In this document: positions 1 through 11,316 of the stretch, one piece after another
Position numbering within the stretch: position 1 is the stretch's first letter
How the letters are laid out: each line of letters opens with the position of its first letter
Origin: Strongylocentrotus purpuratus
Taxonomy: Eukaryota; Echinodermata; Echinoidea; Camarodonta; Strongylocentrotidae
Direction of reading: 5' to 3'
Assembly (NCBI RefSeq): GCF_000002235.5
Contig: NW_022145615.1
Span: forward strand, 10,110,891-10,174,890
Length of the DNA stretch: 64,000 nucleotides
Notes under the pieces: generated by a model
Databases searched by the model: none
Seen by the model: only the letters and a program-made list of their open reading frames with translations
What the model was told of the DNA's origin: nothing
Translations under genes and position numbers: made by a program

Positions 1-151
1 TCTCTCTCTCTCTCTCTCTCCCTCTCTCTCTTTCTCACTCACACCTCTCTTTCTCATCCTCTCCCCTCTTTCTCTCTCCCTTCATGAATTTCGTTCCTAC
101 CCCCCCCCCCACCTCTCTATCTCTCTCTTTATATCTCTCACTTTCTATCCC

Positions 152-187
<36 letters not shown>

Positions 188-372
188 TTCTTTGTCTCCT
201 CTCTCTCTCTTTCTCTCTTCTCTCTCTCTCTCTCACTTTCTCTCTCCTCTCTTTCTCTATCTCTCTATATATATTATATATCTCTCACATCTCTTTCTCT
301 CCCTTTTATTGCTCTTTCTTCTCCCTCCCCCCTCTTTCTCTATATGTCTCTCTCTCACACACACGCACACTT
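1..372. repeat. CT-rich microsatellite
   Basis: Nearly pure pyrimidine tract made of (TC)n runs broken by TTTC, CCC and CA units, ending in a short (CA)n run. The open frames that cross it are Ser/Leu-rich low-complexity artefacts. The left edge is cut by the window. Confidence 0.95.
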
Positions 373-652
373 TTTTCTTTTTTTTTAACAATTTTGTTTT
401 ATTTCTCCAGATGTGTAATACAAACCATGACATACAATTGAATAAAATAAACGTGTTCAATATTGATGCTTTTACATAAACATAATTAAACACAAACTTA
501 TTTGCAGTATAATATAACTTAGCAACAAAGTAAACGTATAAGTACCTAAACATAATATGTCAATTGTAAATGTTATTTACTTATATATTACACAAAAAAA
601 CAAATCTGGAGATAATTTTACTGAAACAATCCTGCCCCCTCCCTGCCCCCTA

Positions 653-767
653 CATCACACAGACATACTCACCCTCTATCACACAAACATACTCACCCAC
701 TCACACACATACTCACCCACCCACCCACCCACCCCCCCCCCCCACACACACACACACAGTACTCACT
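653..767. repeat. CA/CCCA-rich microsatellite
   Basis: Run of ACTCACC, ACAC and CCCA units with a C homopolymer, followed by (CA)n. Simple sequence with no coding signal. The flanks 373-652 and 768-1017 are AT-rich and hold nothing I recognise. Confidence 0.85.
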
Positions 768-1017
768 CAGTGGATGTCTGCCAACATTCTCAACTTAAGA
801 AAAATATACTAAATAAGTTATCCAGGCCGCAAAATCGAGTTACGCTTTTAACAAGCTCACGGTGGAGAAGAAAGCAAATCTTAATCTTAAGCTGCTCCCA
901 CTTTAAAAAATGTGATCCTAGCTTTCCCATTTTAATTGCTATTTTCTTTTCTTCATCCCTATACTTAAAAATGCTTTTTTTCATCTTTTCTAAAGTTAGT
1001 ACTCGCCCCCCCCCCCC

Positions 1018-1424
1018 GATCTTGACATAAATGTAACATACTTCACCATGAAAATGATAGTATTACACATTTTTATTCTATATGAACTACCTACCAACCC
1101 AACAAATATATCTCGCCATTCTAAATCTTTAATTTCATCTAACTCAAAAAGTTGTATTAAAGCCTGCCATAACCTTTGAACGCTCCCACAAGATAAAAAT
1201 AAATGTTTGTATGTTTCTATTTCCTGCTTACAAAACGAACATAAATTATCACCAACAAAACCAAATCTATGAAGATGCTCATTAGTGTATACATGGCTCC
1301 ATGCAATAATTTAAATTGAAATTCACGTTGTTTTCTAATGAGTATAGTAATTCTTGGTCTAACAAATATTTCTTTTAATTCTTTATCTATAAAATCATAA
1401 TCATTTTGCCCATCCCTTACCTGC
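1018..1424 (-). mobile_element. LINE 3' remnant: RT-associated zinc-binding C-terminus
   Basis: Translating the minus strand gives the pattern seen at the C-terminus of many non-LTR retrotransposon ORF2 proteins (the zf-RVT type). It has an aromatic/basic stretch, REFQFKLLHGAMYTNEHL, then LCSFCK, then HLFLSC, then RLWQALIQLF, then EWRDIFVG. The Cys-x2-Cys...His-x4-Cys spacing and the LW after it are what identify it. The upstream part (DGQNDYDFIDKELKEIF...) is in a different frame from the zinc-binding part, so there is one frameshift near 1290. The 5' side ends in a (CA)n/(TC)n tract. It is a dead, 5'-truncated fragment. The family is called from the motif pattern only. Confidence 0.7.
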
Positions 1425-1504
1425 ACACACTCACACACACACACACGCACACACACATACATTTACCCCCTATCTAACCTCTCTCTCTCTCTCTCTCTCT
1501 CTCT
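1425..1504. repeat. (CA)n then (TC)n microsatellite
   Basis: Alternating CA units to about 1460, then a pure (TC)n run at about 1481-1504. It abuts the LINE remnant. Confidence 0.9.
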
Positions 1505-1654
1505 ACCATGTGAAAAACGACGGGAGTATACTGGGATGGTTGACTAAAGATTTTGAGTTAAGATAAGTGTAGTAAGGAGAATCGCTTGGAACTTAATCAC
1601 AATATTGGAAAGCGATTTTGGAAAACATTTCACTTTAGAGCGCACATAATTTAT

Positions 1655-1872
1655 ACACCGTTGCCCAGAGAGTTGGAATTAATTTTTATTATTTCATACT
1701 CTTTTTATGAAGAGATTGTGAGAATATGATTTATTCTTGATAGATAAAATTAACATTTTCGCAGAACTTTATAAATCAATTTAAATAGTCATGAAGATCG
1801 ATCAATACAGTTTTGAGAAGACATAAACTAGACCAAAAATAAAGAATAATTCTCACAATCATTTCATGAAAA
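1655..1872. repeat. Foldback repeat, copy J1
   Basis: Imperfect palindrome. The left arm around 1708-1740 (ATGAAGAGATTGTGAGAATA) is matched in reverse complement by 1845-1868, and the inner arms match around AGAACTTTATAAATCAAT and ATTGATC...TTTTGAGAA. A second copy (J2) lies at 46158-46366 and starts with the same GTTGCCCA.AGAGTTGGAAT. Two dispersed copies plus internal symmetry suggest a MITE or foldback element. I see no target duplication. Confidence 0.65.
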
Positions 1873-3476
1873 GAGGAGAGAGAAAAAAAATTGTTACAAC
1901 TTCTTGGTATAAATAGACGTATACACGGGTCTGAGATCTATCGGTCACAAAATATCTGACAAGCACCAAAATAGACACCCGTAGGCCTAACAAAGTTTAT
2001 GTAGGGGGTACTCAGATTTGGTTTGGACCAGGGTGTGCCGCTCAAGCCTCAAAACCCCCACCCATTTTTAAGGGTCAGTTTGGGGGGATTTTTCTCGAAG
2101 TAAAGCCCCCTTTTCACCATTTTCGGCTGTTTGCCATGGATAAAACAGCTGACAATTTTGGAAATTTAGAAAAAACCGACCAATGTTTAGAGATATTTTT
2201 GTCAATTTAATGGGACCCATGTTTAGGGATGGTTGTGTGTCACCACGAATATCTAGTTCGGCATAAAGTATATCTGAGCAATAGACCTACGTGCCTACAG
2301 TTTATTATTAACAACTTGTTATGCCGTTCTTGCATAGCGCATTATGCGCTATTGTGAAGGAATTTAGAATAGTAATTCCTCGGCTTTAGCTTTTCCGGCA
2401 ATATAATAGCACTCTGTGCATTCGAGGAATAAATCCTATTGGATAGGCATATACCCACTTGGTACGAGTTAGGTCGACTGTGGCAAAAGAATAATGCTGC
2501 CTCACGGGATTCGAACCCCGTACATTTATGTTCACAATTCGAAGACTTTATTATTGATCCACCGTATAGACCACAATCTTGCTACAGATACAAAATTGGA
2601 GGGGTTTCATCTGAAGGATATTTTCCCCAAATTGGAGGAGATGGGGGGGGGGGTGTCAATGTTTCTTGAACATACGTGTATTCCTTGAATTGATTGACTT
2701 TCGGCCCGTATCACGGCAGTCCCCCCCCCCCCCCCCCCCCTCATAACTTGCAAAATATACTACCATATTTTAGACCGATCCTCAACCACCCCCCCCCCCC
2801 TCACACACATGCACATCCCTCATTATTATCCTTAAAAAGGGCCTAATGTATAGCAATGCTCCCCGGTGTGTACTTAAAAATCATCTCTTTTCATCCATTT
2901 CCAACAATATTAGGCTCTCGTTCATTAAACACAAAACGGTCTAGCGCCCTCATATAACTTCCCTGAATCCTTATTGCAATATTCAAGATTTTATAGGTTC
3001 ACTTGAATTGATATACATAAAGATTGCCTGTCGAATAGATTATCTTTTTTTCTTCTTCTTGAAACATAATTTTATTAATCATGTGATGAAAACCAAATAC
3101 TGTAAAGACACCCAATATTATAATTACATTCCCATTAATTTACATTTTCCCTTAAATCAGAAAGGGCCCTTTGTTTTTCAAGGGGGGGGGGGGGGCGGGT
3201 GCATATGTTGTGCTTTGCCTGGCCAGTATACTTCGACCCTCTTTGAAACAGATCACTTCATTTTTTGATAGGGCCAATCACTTATTTTTATAATTCACTT
3301 CCATGTAAATGAATGTCCGACCTCGAAGCATTAATTCTTCAAAAAATATATGACCCACAATTAAGTAAGCACATTTGCTTATATAGTTAACTCCTATTTT
3401 AGATTCATAAGGTAAAATTTAGTGAGTACATGGAGCTATATTTCGAAGCACGGAATCACTCATTCTTTATACATAT
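1873..3476. other. Intergenic, no gene seen
   Basis: AT-rich sequence with several long G or C homopolymers (near 2643, 2720, 2788 and 3181). The only other structure I see is the tRNA-like segment listed separately. No open frame here looks like a protein family. Confidence 0.6.
2455..2585 (-). repeat. tRNA-like segment (Pol III A/B box-like), possible SINE head
   Basis: On the minus strand there is a clean T-arm-like hairpin with a B box (ACGGG GTTCGAAT CCCGT). About 60 nt upstream is an A-box-like string, TGGTCTATACGG. I could not form a convincing acceptor stem or anticodon arm. A degenerate tRNA-derived SINE head or tRNA pseudogene is therefore more likely than a working tRNA. Confidence 0.3.
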
Positions 3477-3945
3477 TGTAATAACTTTTGGGAATTCTTT
3501 TATAAGAATATGGGGAATTTAAAGACTGCAGGGGTAGATGTTTAGTCTAGCCTAAATTAATGCTCACGCAAGGCCAGGGCCAAGTCATACACACATACAA
3601 TTACAGTCTCTGAGAGAAAGGAGTTATCGAACAATGATTTTTAAGTAACTGATGTTTATTCACAAGAAACATGGTGGTGATATCCAATATTTACTTGCCA
3701 CAACCTAATAACAGTTACACTTAACTCACATTTATACTAGTTCTTGCCCTTTGGCTAATCGATGATGCTCCCGAGCAACATCCTCCCAGCTCCTAACTCT
3801 AAGTTCTCACAGAATCTGTCTGTCCCAAACTACTTCGGCCTCAGCTCCAAACTTTTACACACTCCCAAAAACCTCGCCCAAATTAAAGCTAGTCTCCAAT
3901 TCAGACCTCCCTTTTTAATCGTTCGAGCATCCAATTTCTGTAACA
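3477..3945 (-). repeat. 3' LTR (minus orientation)
   Basis: Direct repeat of 8198-8666 with the same length. Ends are TG...CA. A purine-rich tract (on the minus strand) abuts it at 3946, which identifies it as the 3' LTR. Confidence 0.9.
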
Positions 3946-3960
3946 CTGCCCCCTCCTTAA
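3946..3960 (-). promoter_or_regulatory. Polypurine tract of the LTR element
   Basis: The minus strand reads AAGGAGGGGGCAG directly before the LTR start TGTTACAG. This is the expected position of the plus-strand DNA primer in LTR retroelements. Confidence 0.75.
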
Positions 3961-5394
3961 CTTTGAACGTCTCGTTCAACACTAGGAACTTCAAAACAGG
4001 AACCTGTCAGTAAAACAACAATAAAGATAACAAGAAATGTAAAATACTAAATCTAAAAAATAACAACATCATTAAAAAAATGTGAAGCATGGAAAACACA
4101 GAATAGGAAAACCTGAAAGAAATCATCATAATTTCTAAAGTAGCACATTAGCATGGCACAGTCATTTATAAACATACATAAATTACCTTTGTTTCAGCCT
4201 CACAAAACAATTCTTAGGTTGTGGCGAATGCATACATAAAAGCACTTGCAAAATGAGACAAAGCATGCAGCATATGCATCTTACCTGATATCATTGATCG
4301 TAAATTTCAAATATCAATACAATAAACTGGACTTCAACTCTCAGTATACCAGAACAAAATACATCATACGTGAATATAATTGTTGTTCCACATCAGTCTG
4401 GTGACTCTGGTCAACATGTTCAGCCTGTTGCACACTTAAGTAATAATCACTATAGAACAAAAAAAACTGGATATAAACAAAAACATTTTTTTTTTTTTTT
4501 TTTCAATATCACCTTTAAATATGGCAAAAGTTAAAGGTTATTCTGGTATAACCATCAAGTTTGATATTCGTCCTCTTTGGTAACAACAAATGGGATATCT
4601 CGGTTCATTTTAAACTGGTTTGGTTAGCAAAATTAGAGTTGCCAACAGCACATAAGTACAACCCTGGAAAAAACATAACAATACTCTGAATTTATATGCC
4701 AAAGAGGAAACGCTCATTTCAACTGCCAATATAGAAGAATTTATACAAAATAAAATTGTTTTTACAAAATAACCTGATCTTGTAAAAACATGATCATGCA
4801 TGATCTCAAATAGATTTCAAAATGACTTTAAGTCATTAGAAGAAAAAAAAAGGCAAAGCGTCCATTTGCTATTATCTGTTATTACAGAACGGCACAAATC
4901 AATTTCCACATTTCGAGTTCAGATGAGTTAATCGCTCATCTGTGATTACACCTAATGCGAGAAAGCCACTTCAGTTTTCTCATTCTTTCTACTCTCTTTG
5001 ATACATCATAGTAATGTGATTCCTACAAATCCTCCTGTATAAGAACACTTAACAATATTTGTGTTTCTCTTCACAAGTTCGATATCGAGGAATGCTAATA
5101 ACACCAAAATGTTGGTCCCTCAGTTCTACATTCAACTGGTTCATTCGTAAAGTTCAGCAGCACAATGGAATAAGTGTTTGACTCCTTAAGTTCATTTGCG
5201 TCTCCAAAGTTGCTTCAGCTAAATGAAGTCCTGTCACCAATTATTTGTTCCTCTGATCAATGCAATAGATGAAATTCCACTTATAGTCCATGCAAGTGTT
5301 TACTATAAAAGTTTTCAAAGTTTGATGGATTTCGTAAGGCTGCATAAAATTGCATGGCATTATCAAAATTGTTCACCATTATAAACACGAACCG

Positions 5395-5538
5395 CGTTGC
5401 CATGGAGACCAGATACGCTCATCCGACACGTGTTGCCATGGAGACCAGATTTGCTCATCCGACACGTGTTGCCATAGAGACAAGATACGCTCATCCGACA
5501 CGCGTTGCCATGGAGACCAGATTCGCTCATCCAACACG
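5395..5538. repeat. Four tandem 36-bp units inside the LTR element
   Basis: Units start at 5395, 5431, 5467 and 5503. Each contains GTTGCCATGGAGACCAG and CTCATCC, with few differences. Because 36 is divisible by three, open frames run through on both strands, giving a 12-residue repeat. Whether this was ever coding in the element is unknown. Confidence 0.9.
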
Positions 5539-6349
5539 CATGAAGATACTTTGGGACGGCATCCCGGCGTCTTGCGGTACTGGCATCTCGCGTCCTGGCT
5601 TGAAGCTTGCTCGGTAAGGTACCTCACTATCTGCTCGTCAGGCCTCAGCTACGTGATGGAGAAAATCTGCCATCCAATTCTGGCTTCCAAGTAGATATTT
5701 CTGCAACAAAATAACATCTTTTGCAGAAAAAGGTGTACCAGAGTGGTACAACCATATATGCGTATATTAGGTATACACATGCAGAAAATTGGCTTTCATA
5801 TAAATAGCCGTAATAAGAGAAAATGCAACTAACTAGGTTGTGGCAATATTATTATAAAAACTTATTATAATCTCAATATACAAAAAAAAGAATTCTGCCA
5901 TATTTGTTTTATAAGCAGTTACACAGCAACTTCACTGAAAACTTCCCACACAGAACTGTGCTGTATCCCTGCTGGAAACAGGTACTGACTTTCAAGCACT
6001 CTAGCTCTGCTAATGTGAAAAGAACCAGCTAGTCGTAAGCATAACCATTAAAACCCAACAAACAAGGAATTTAATGAAAACCAAGTCCTTAACCATAACA
6101 ATATCCTTGATTTAAAATAATAATCCATAACTATGTGTAAATGTAATCCACTACAATTATAGACAATGTGATAACCGTGATACACAGCTGTCAAAGTTAC
6201 CAGCTAATCCCAACCATATCTATTGGGAGACTTCCTTTGACGATGCTGATGCTCGTGACTTTTTTTTCTCGAAGGTTCTTCATCCAGAGCATCATCAGGT
6301 TGTCACACTTGATGTCTCTCGCTGAGCTTGGAATGCTCCTCAGTACTAA

Positions 6350-6520
6350 TTTGTGTTGCTACGGTAATGAAAGAACAATTATCATCACTTACATGGAGCC
6401 AGGGCTCCTTCTGTCCCTTGTACTTGCAAAGACGTTCTCTGTGAACCACTCTTGGTTTACTCCTTTTCGTCAACTGGATCCTGTAGACTACATCGTTTAT
6501 CTTCTTTAGAACAGAGTAAG
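6350..6520 (-). pseudogene. Integrase C-terminal-like piece of the LTR element
   Basis: The minus strand encodes NDVVYRIQLT...KPRVVHRERLCKYKG, which resembles the GPY/F-type C-terminal segment of Ty3/Gypsy integrases. It lies next to the reverse transcriptase piece, consistent with a shortened pol region. Fossil part of the element at 3477-8666. Confidence 0.55.
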
Positions 6521-6524
6521 GGTC

Positions 6525-7256
6525 TCACAAGTCTGACATCAATTTAGGTGATACACCTTTCTTCCTTCGAGGATGCCAATATCCGGAATACAGGTCAAGG
6601 GCGCAAAACCACTGGGAGCCCGTCAATGCATCTAAGATGTCGTCAATACGAGGAAGCGGGTAAGAATCTTTCTTTGTCACCCGATTCAAACATCGATATT
6701 CCACGCAAAAACGCATACTGCCATCTTTCTTAACGAGTACAATCATTGAACCCCATTCTCCTGATGCTGGCTCTATCACTCCTTGAGACTTCATCTCATC
6801 AATACCTCTGACAGCCTCCTCCCTCTTAGCTAGGGGTAAACTAGGTTCAGCATCACCCGTCTCTATCTTGTGTGCGACTATGCTTGTCTGTCCCAAGTCC
6901 ATGGATCCCTTGGAGAACAGGTCTTGTCGTCTCAGTAACAACTCCCGCTTTTCTTCTGGTTGTCCCTCAGACAATCCTACGCTGCTTCTTTCAGGCAGCG
7001 ACCTTAAACGCGGAGCGAACTCGCCTGTGACTTCTCCTGCTTCTCCAACATTTTCCTCTTGAGATTCAACATCAATGACAACATCAACTCGCTCACATTT
7101 ACCTACACAATTACCTTCTTGTGAAGATTGGGTATGCTGATTCAAAAGTGTCCTGCCAACCATCACCCCTCTGAGGAAGAGTCCTTCTGCTTCTCCACCC
7201 AGGGATGTAATGACAGGAGCCTTGCCATTTCTAGCCGTGTTCCGCTCCTCGAACAC
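6525..7256 (-). pseudogene. Reverse transcriptase amino part of the LTR element
   Basis: The minus strand encodes VKKDGSMRFCVEYRCLNRVT, then SYPLPRIDDILDAL, then WFCALDLYSGYW. These are the first conserved blocks of Ty3/Gypsy reverse transcriptase. An upstream stretch carries a DLGQTSIVAHKIETGDAEP-type pre-RT linker. The later catalytic blocks are not seen here. Fossil. Confidence 0.88.
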
Positions 7257-7258
7257 GA

Positions 7259-7552
7259 CTAGTTGCCGTTTCCCTCTGCCATCATTGAGGCCTCTACTTG
7301 CTTTCTCTGAACACTTGGTGATGTCACTGGGCTCTGGTCTCCAACTCTGGCTTCCAGCACCTGCAGACGCCTTTCAATACCCTGCTGTGCTGTGGAAGAT
7401 CTGTCAAGGTGCGCTATAATTTCAGCCTGGTTACTGACGGCACTTTCCGCAAACTTCTCAAACGCTTGTAGGAGGGCGCCAACTCCTAGAGGACTCGAAA
7501 GGCGACCCCTCCCTCTTGTACGCGTACGTGACGAGATCCGTGAACGATGCAT
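7259..7552 (-). pseudogene. Gag-like N-terminal piece of the LTR element
   Basis: Open minus-strand frame just after the 5' LTR and primer site. It has an Arg-rich start and then a segment of coiled-coil type (LLQAFEKFAESAVSNQAEII...GIERRLQVLEARV). Its position fits gag, but I do not recognise a capsid or zinc-knuckle motif. Confidence 0.4.
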
Positions 7553-8178
7553 GGTTGAGAGTCGATAGTCACTTCAACAACTGTGTATCACCCTAAACCC
7601 CTGTTACTTTCATGAGCCTACTCTTGCTTTATTTAGAAGTTTTATAAATGGAAACTATAAGGCTACTGTATTTAAAATCCCTATACAAATTTCACGTCAG
7701 GTTCAGTATAGTTTAAACTTTTCCACAATAAAATCCAATGAAGAAAATATAATCCTAAAGGGGATTAAAATTATTTAATTAGTTAAATGGCAAATAAAAC
7801 AATCCCATCAAAATAAGTTACCTAAAGTGACTAAATTTACTACTAAGTTATATCTTAACTTCCCCAAACAAAAGTAGCTTATCGGGTCTGCAAAGCAAGA
7901 CTAGCTGTATCTAGCCTGCGGGACTACCAACTTTCCCTTTGCTCAGTGCAGCACATGCACTTGCACCGATCCTAAAACATTACTACACACACACACACAC
8001 ACCACTACAACGCGTTGCTCCCCGTATACACACAGAGCTTTTGCAGTGCAGTGGTGTACGATGCCAATGACAATGAACGTAGGCTACTGCCATTGACCTA
8101 TCTTAACTTTATACTACAATCAAAATATGACTTATTCCCTAACTAGACCTAACAATCTTCTAAAATTCCACCTTTCAA

Positions 8179-8196
8179 ATCCCACTTCTGACACCA
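8179..8196 (-). promoter_or_regulatory. Primer-binding site, tRNA-Leu type
   Basis: The minus strand reads TGGTGTCAGAAGTGGGAT one base after the 5' LTR. This complements the 3' end of a tRNA-Leu (…TCTGACACCA), a primer known from several Ty3/Gypsy lineages, including sea-urchin SURL elements. Confidence 0.8.
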
Positions 8197-8197
8197 G

Positions 8198-8666
8198 TGT
8201 AATAACTTTTGGGAATTCTTTTATAAGAATATGGGGAATTTAAAGACTGCAGGGGTAGATGTTTAGTCTAGCCTAAATTAATGCTCACGCAAGGCCAGGG
8301 CCAAGTCATACACACATACAATTACAGTCTCTGAGAGAAAGGAGTTATCGAACAATGATTTTTAAGTAACTGATGTTTATTCACAAGAAACATGGTGGTG
8401 ATATCCAATATTTACTTGCCACAACCTAATAACAGTTACACTTAACTCACATTTATACTAGTTCTTGCCCTTTGGCTAATCGATGATGCTCCCGAGCAAC
8501 ATCCTCCCAGCTCCTAACTCTAAGTTCTCACAGAATCTGTCTGTCCCAAACTACTTCGGCCTCAGCTCCAAACTTTTACACACTCCCAAAAACCTCGCCC
8601 AAATTAAAGCTAGTCTCCAATTCAGACCTCCCTTTTTAATCGTTCGAGCATCCAATTTCTGTAACA
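8198..8666 (-). repeat. 5' LTR (minus orientation)
   Basis: Partner of 3477-3945. I saw no differences between the two in the stretches compared. It adjoins the primer-binding site at 8179-8196. Confidence 0.9.
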
Positions 8667-8959
8667 CTATTATAGATATTTTTCATATAGCGTATCAAAT
8701 TACATTTGCGTTTAAAAACAACTATATATAGGCTAGCTAGACCCCCAGTTCCGATTGGGAAGGGTCTATCGGCTACATGTCAATATCAGCTATTGATTCT
8801 TATTGGGAGCGATTATAATGCATTCTTAAAGAATAAATCAATAATTGACTGACAAATAATGGGATAAGTTGATCAAGTCGCTCAGCAACAATAAACTTCA
8901 AAGTGAATGCATTCAGGCAAAAGTCGAAAATTAACATCTCATGAATATTCAGGAGTGAT

Positions 8960-9056
8960 TGATTATTGGGTGTGCGGAGAAAAAGTTCGAGCCACGACCA
9001 TCATCGACTGTCTAAGATTGGATGATTATAAAAGGATTTACAGAATTTCCCTTTCA
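8960..9056 (+). promoter_or_regulatory. Candidate core promoter with TATA box
   Basis: TATAAAAG lies at 9027-9034, with an inverted-CCAAT-type ATTGG upstream (about 8965). A transcription start about 30 bp downstream would leave a roughly 50-nt exon ending in a perfect donor. It is placed as the flippase promoter only because exon 1 begins with a splice acceptor and so needs an upstream exon. No other support is visible. Confidence 0.3.
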
Positions 9057-9109
9057 TTTTCTGTGTGAATTGTGAAATATTTATTGGGTTCATCGCAACT
9101 ACTACAGAG
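9057..9109 (+). other. ATP8B: Candidate non-coding first exon
   Basis: It ends in CTACAGAG before GTAAGG, a textbook donor, and starts at the TATA-predicted start site. It contains no ATG. Joined to the acceptor at 16524 it would complete the 5' UTR across a 7.4-kb intron. The first exon could equally lie elsewhere. Confidence 0.28.
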
Positions 9110-9629
9110 GTAAGGAAAGGAATATAAAGCTTTTTTGTTTAAATGTTGTTTTGCTTTCGCATCTGTGTGATTGGGTTTTGTGTACGAGCGTATGCTGTAG
9201 CCCCGTGTATTTACATATGATGTATGGTCTATGTTTCACTTGATATTCAAAAAGGGCAATCACCTTTTTTGAAAGCAGAAAGAGCAAGAGAAACAGGATA
9301 TTGAATGTTTTGAAGAAATCAGATAATTGGAAGAAGTTTATAAATGTTTGGAAGATGAATTTGCTAAACAGTCATCCCGAAAGCTGATTCAAACAGTAGA
9401 TCTAAAGTAAAGTATTAAAAAAGGCAGTAGGTCTACTACTATTTCAATTTTTCTTAGATCTAAATCATTGTTCTAATTCTATGACTTATCGTCTTATGTT
9501 TGACAATAATATAAAGCACAAATATTTATGATGGTTATTGTGATTGATAAATATTCATCTATCAATCTGAAGGTAAAAGTAAAACGGAAGGCTTCAAATG
9601 TTTGTTAAGTGTCCCAACACCTAGATCTA

Positions 9630-9885
9630 GACGAGATGAAGAAAAAGAACAAGAAGAAGGAAATGATGGTTGATTCAAGAGGTATTGTACTAGATGTAGT
9701 TCTACAAGAAGAAAGAAGATGAAGGAGAAGAAGAAGAAGAGGGAGAGGAGTAGGAAAAGAAAACAAGACCAAGAAAAAGAAGGAAACAAAAATGGTAGAA
9801 GATGAAGAAGAAGAAAAAGGAGGAGAAAAGAAGAAGAAGAATAAAAAAAGTAATAGATGAAAAAGAAGAGGACGGAAAGGTTGAA
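9630..9885. repeat. GAA/GGA purine-rich tract
   Basis: About 250 bp of nearly pure purine on the plus strand, built from GAA, AAG and GGA triplets. Such tracts can adopt triplex structures. It is not coding. Confidence 0.85.
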
Positions 9886-10729
9886 TCTAGGCACTTTTAA
9901 AAAGATGTAGGCCTAAAGTACATGTATGCAAATTGACAACTACATGTACACTACCAATGAGCAATGTATTTTGAGTTAGTGATCTATTGCATGTAGACCT
10001 ACAAAATTAATGCAGGATAAATACATGTTAGTCTTTCAAATACTTTTAAACTCAAAATCAGTTTAAAAATGAAAATTCAGTCTTATGCTTTGATATTGCA
10101 AAATTAGTTCTGACATATCCATTGTAATAAAAAAAATCTGCAGGTCAAAATAATATCTCAAAAACAAAGATAAAAACACTTAATATCTTTTTAACCTGCT
10201 GTGTGTTATTAGAAACTCGGTCTGTAAAGCTATATTGACCACCATTTTTTTTCTTTTTTTGTATTCACAATATATACAAAGGAGTATAGAGACCAAATTT
10301 TTACTGGCTGATTTCTTTGTTGAACTTAATCATTCAAAACAGAGATTTGAGGGCCCCACAACAGTGACTAAGATACATGTATGTATGTATTTTCCTTCAC
10401 AACATCGATCAGTTGATTTCATTAATTAAGTGTCAGTATTCTAAACTTCATTAAATCAGTAAACTGTGGTGGGTTTGGTTCCACTGTGTTTGAAAGTGTT
10501 GATGCTAAATGTAGGGATTCCTCAACTTTCCGTATTAACTTATGAATGAATATATTAATACAGCTATTTAAGCTTGTACTGTACATGGTGACAGTAGAGT
10601 AGGTCCTCCTAAAACTTGAAATTGTAAGGAAATATCCAAAAGTGTCATACACGTACTTACATTAAAAAATTATGTTTACCGGTACATAATTTCTTGTGTT
10701 GGAACAAATGGGAGTCTTGATCACCACTA

Positions 10730-10920
10730 TATTTACATTGTATGTGTACGGTACGTAGATTCATCAGAGTGAGTCAGATAGGGATAATCATAACATGTAC
10801 AAGTACATTTTACATTTACCGGTACATGTACAGGTATGTCACTTTGAAATTGTAGGAGACTAGGCGTACACATGTACAATGTACATGTACCTGTACATGT
10901 ATTGTACATGTACTGTTTCC
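10730..10920. repeat. Cluster of GTACAT palindromes
   Basis: Dense GTACATGTAC, TGTACATGTACC and ACCGGTACATGT units, self-complementary over short distances. The same hexamer recurs throughout the window, for example near 14100, 14515, 15400, 22530 and 24475. Confidence 0.75.
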
Positions 10921-11316
10921 CCAAAGGATATTTACATTAGTTATAGCAGGGAGGTGAAAGAAAGGATGAAAAAAAGTTTTTGTTCGCTTGTTCTACTCAT
11001 TACACATTTAACAATTGATGAGAAATCATTGAAAGGGACGGGGAACAGTTGCTGTGATACCATTTCTGATGTAGGAATTCTAAATCCTGAAATTTCATGC
11101 GCTCTTTTATCTCACCACCTGGTCAACAGTTGCAGATTAGCGCATAACTTTTCGGCGGCGTGGAGCATGGGGTCAAAGGAGAGCGGCTTGATTCCAGTCC
11201 TTCTCTATCACGTCCCTGGTTATAGTAACAAAGAATTTTAGATTTGTTTGAATTTTTATTAAGGGATACCAAACATTACTGGGGGTGAGGGCATATTGTA
11301 ATAGATAAGGCATCCT

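Larger units (their letters stand above)
3477..8666 (-). mobile_element. LTR retrotransposon, Ty3/Gypsy-like, broken
   Basis: Two 469-bp direct repeats flank about 4.25 kb. Read on the minus strand, each LTR starts TGTTACAG and ends TTATTACA. A primer-binding site follows the 5' LTR and a polypurine tract precedes the 3' LTR. Parts recognised on the minus strand are a gag-like N-terminal piece, the amino part of reverse transcriptase, and an integrase-tail-like piece. The internal region is much shorter than that of an autonomous element, so the copy is a broken fossil with several breaks. The LTRs look the same by eye wherever compared, which points to a recent insertion. I found no clear target duplication. 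It lies about 360 bp upstream of the candidate promoter of the flippase gene. Confidence 0.9.

Noticed and set aside
2455-2585. Functional tRNA gene
   Set aside because: B box and T-arm are good, but no acceptor stem or anticodon arm forms.
5350-5694. Open frames on both strands as genes
   Set aside because: They come from four 36-bp tandem units inside the LTR element.
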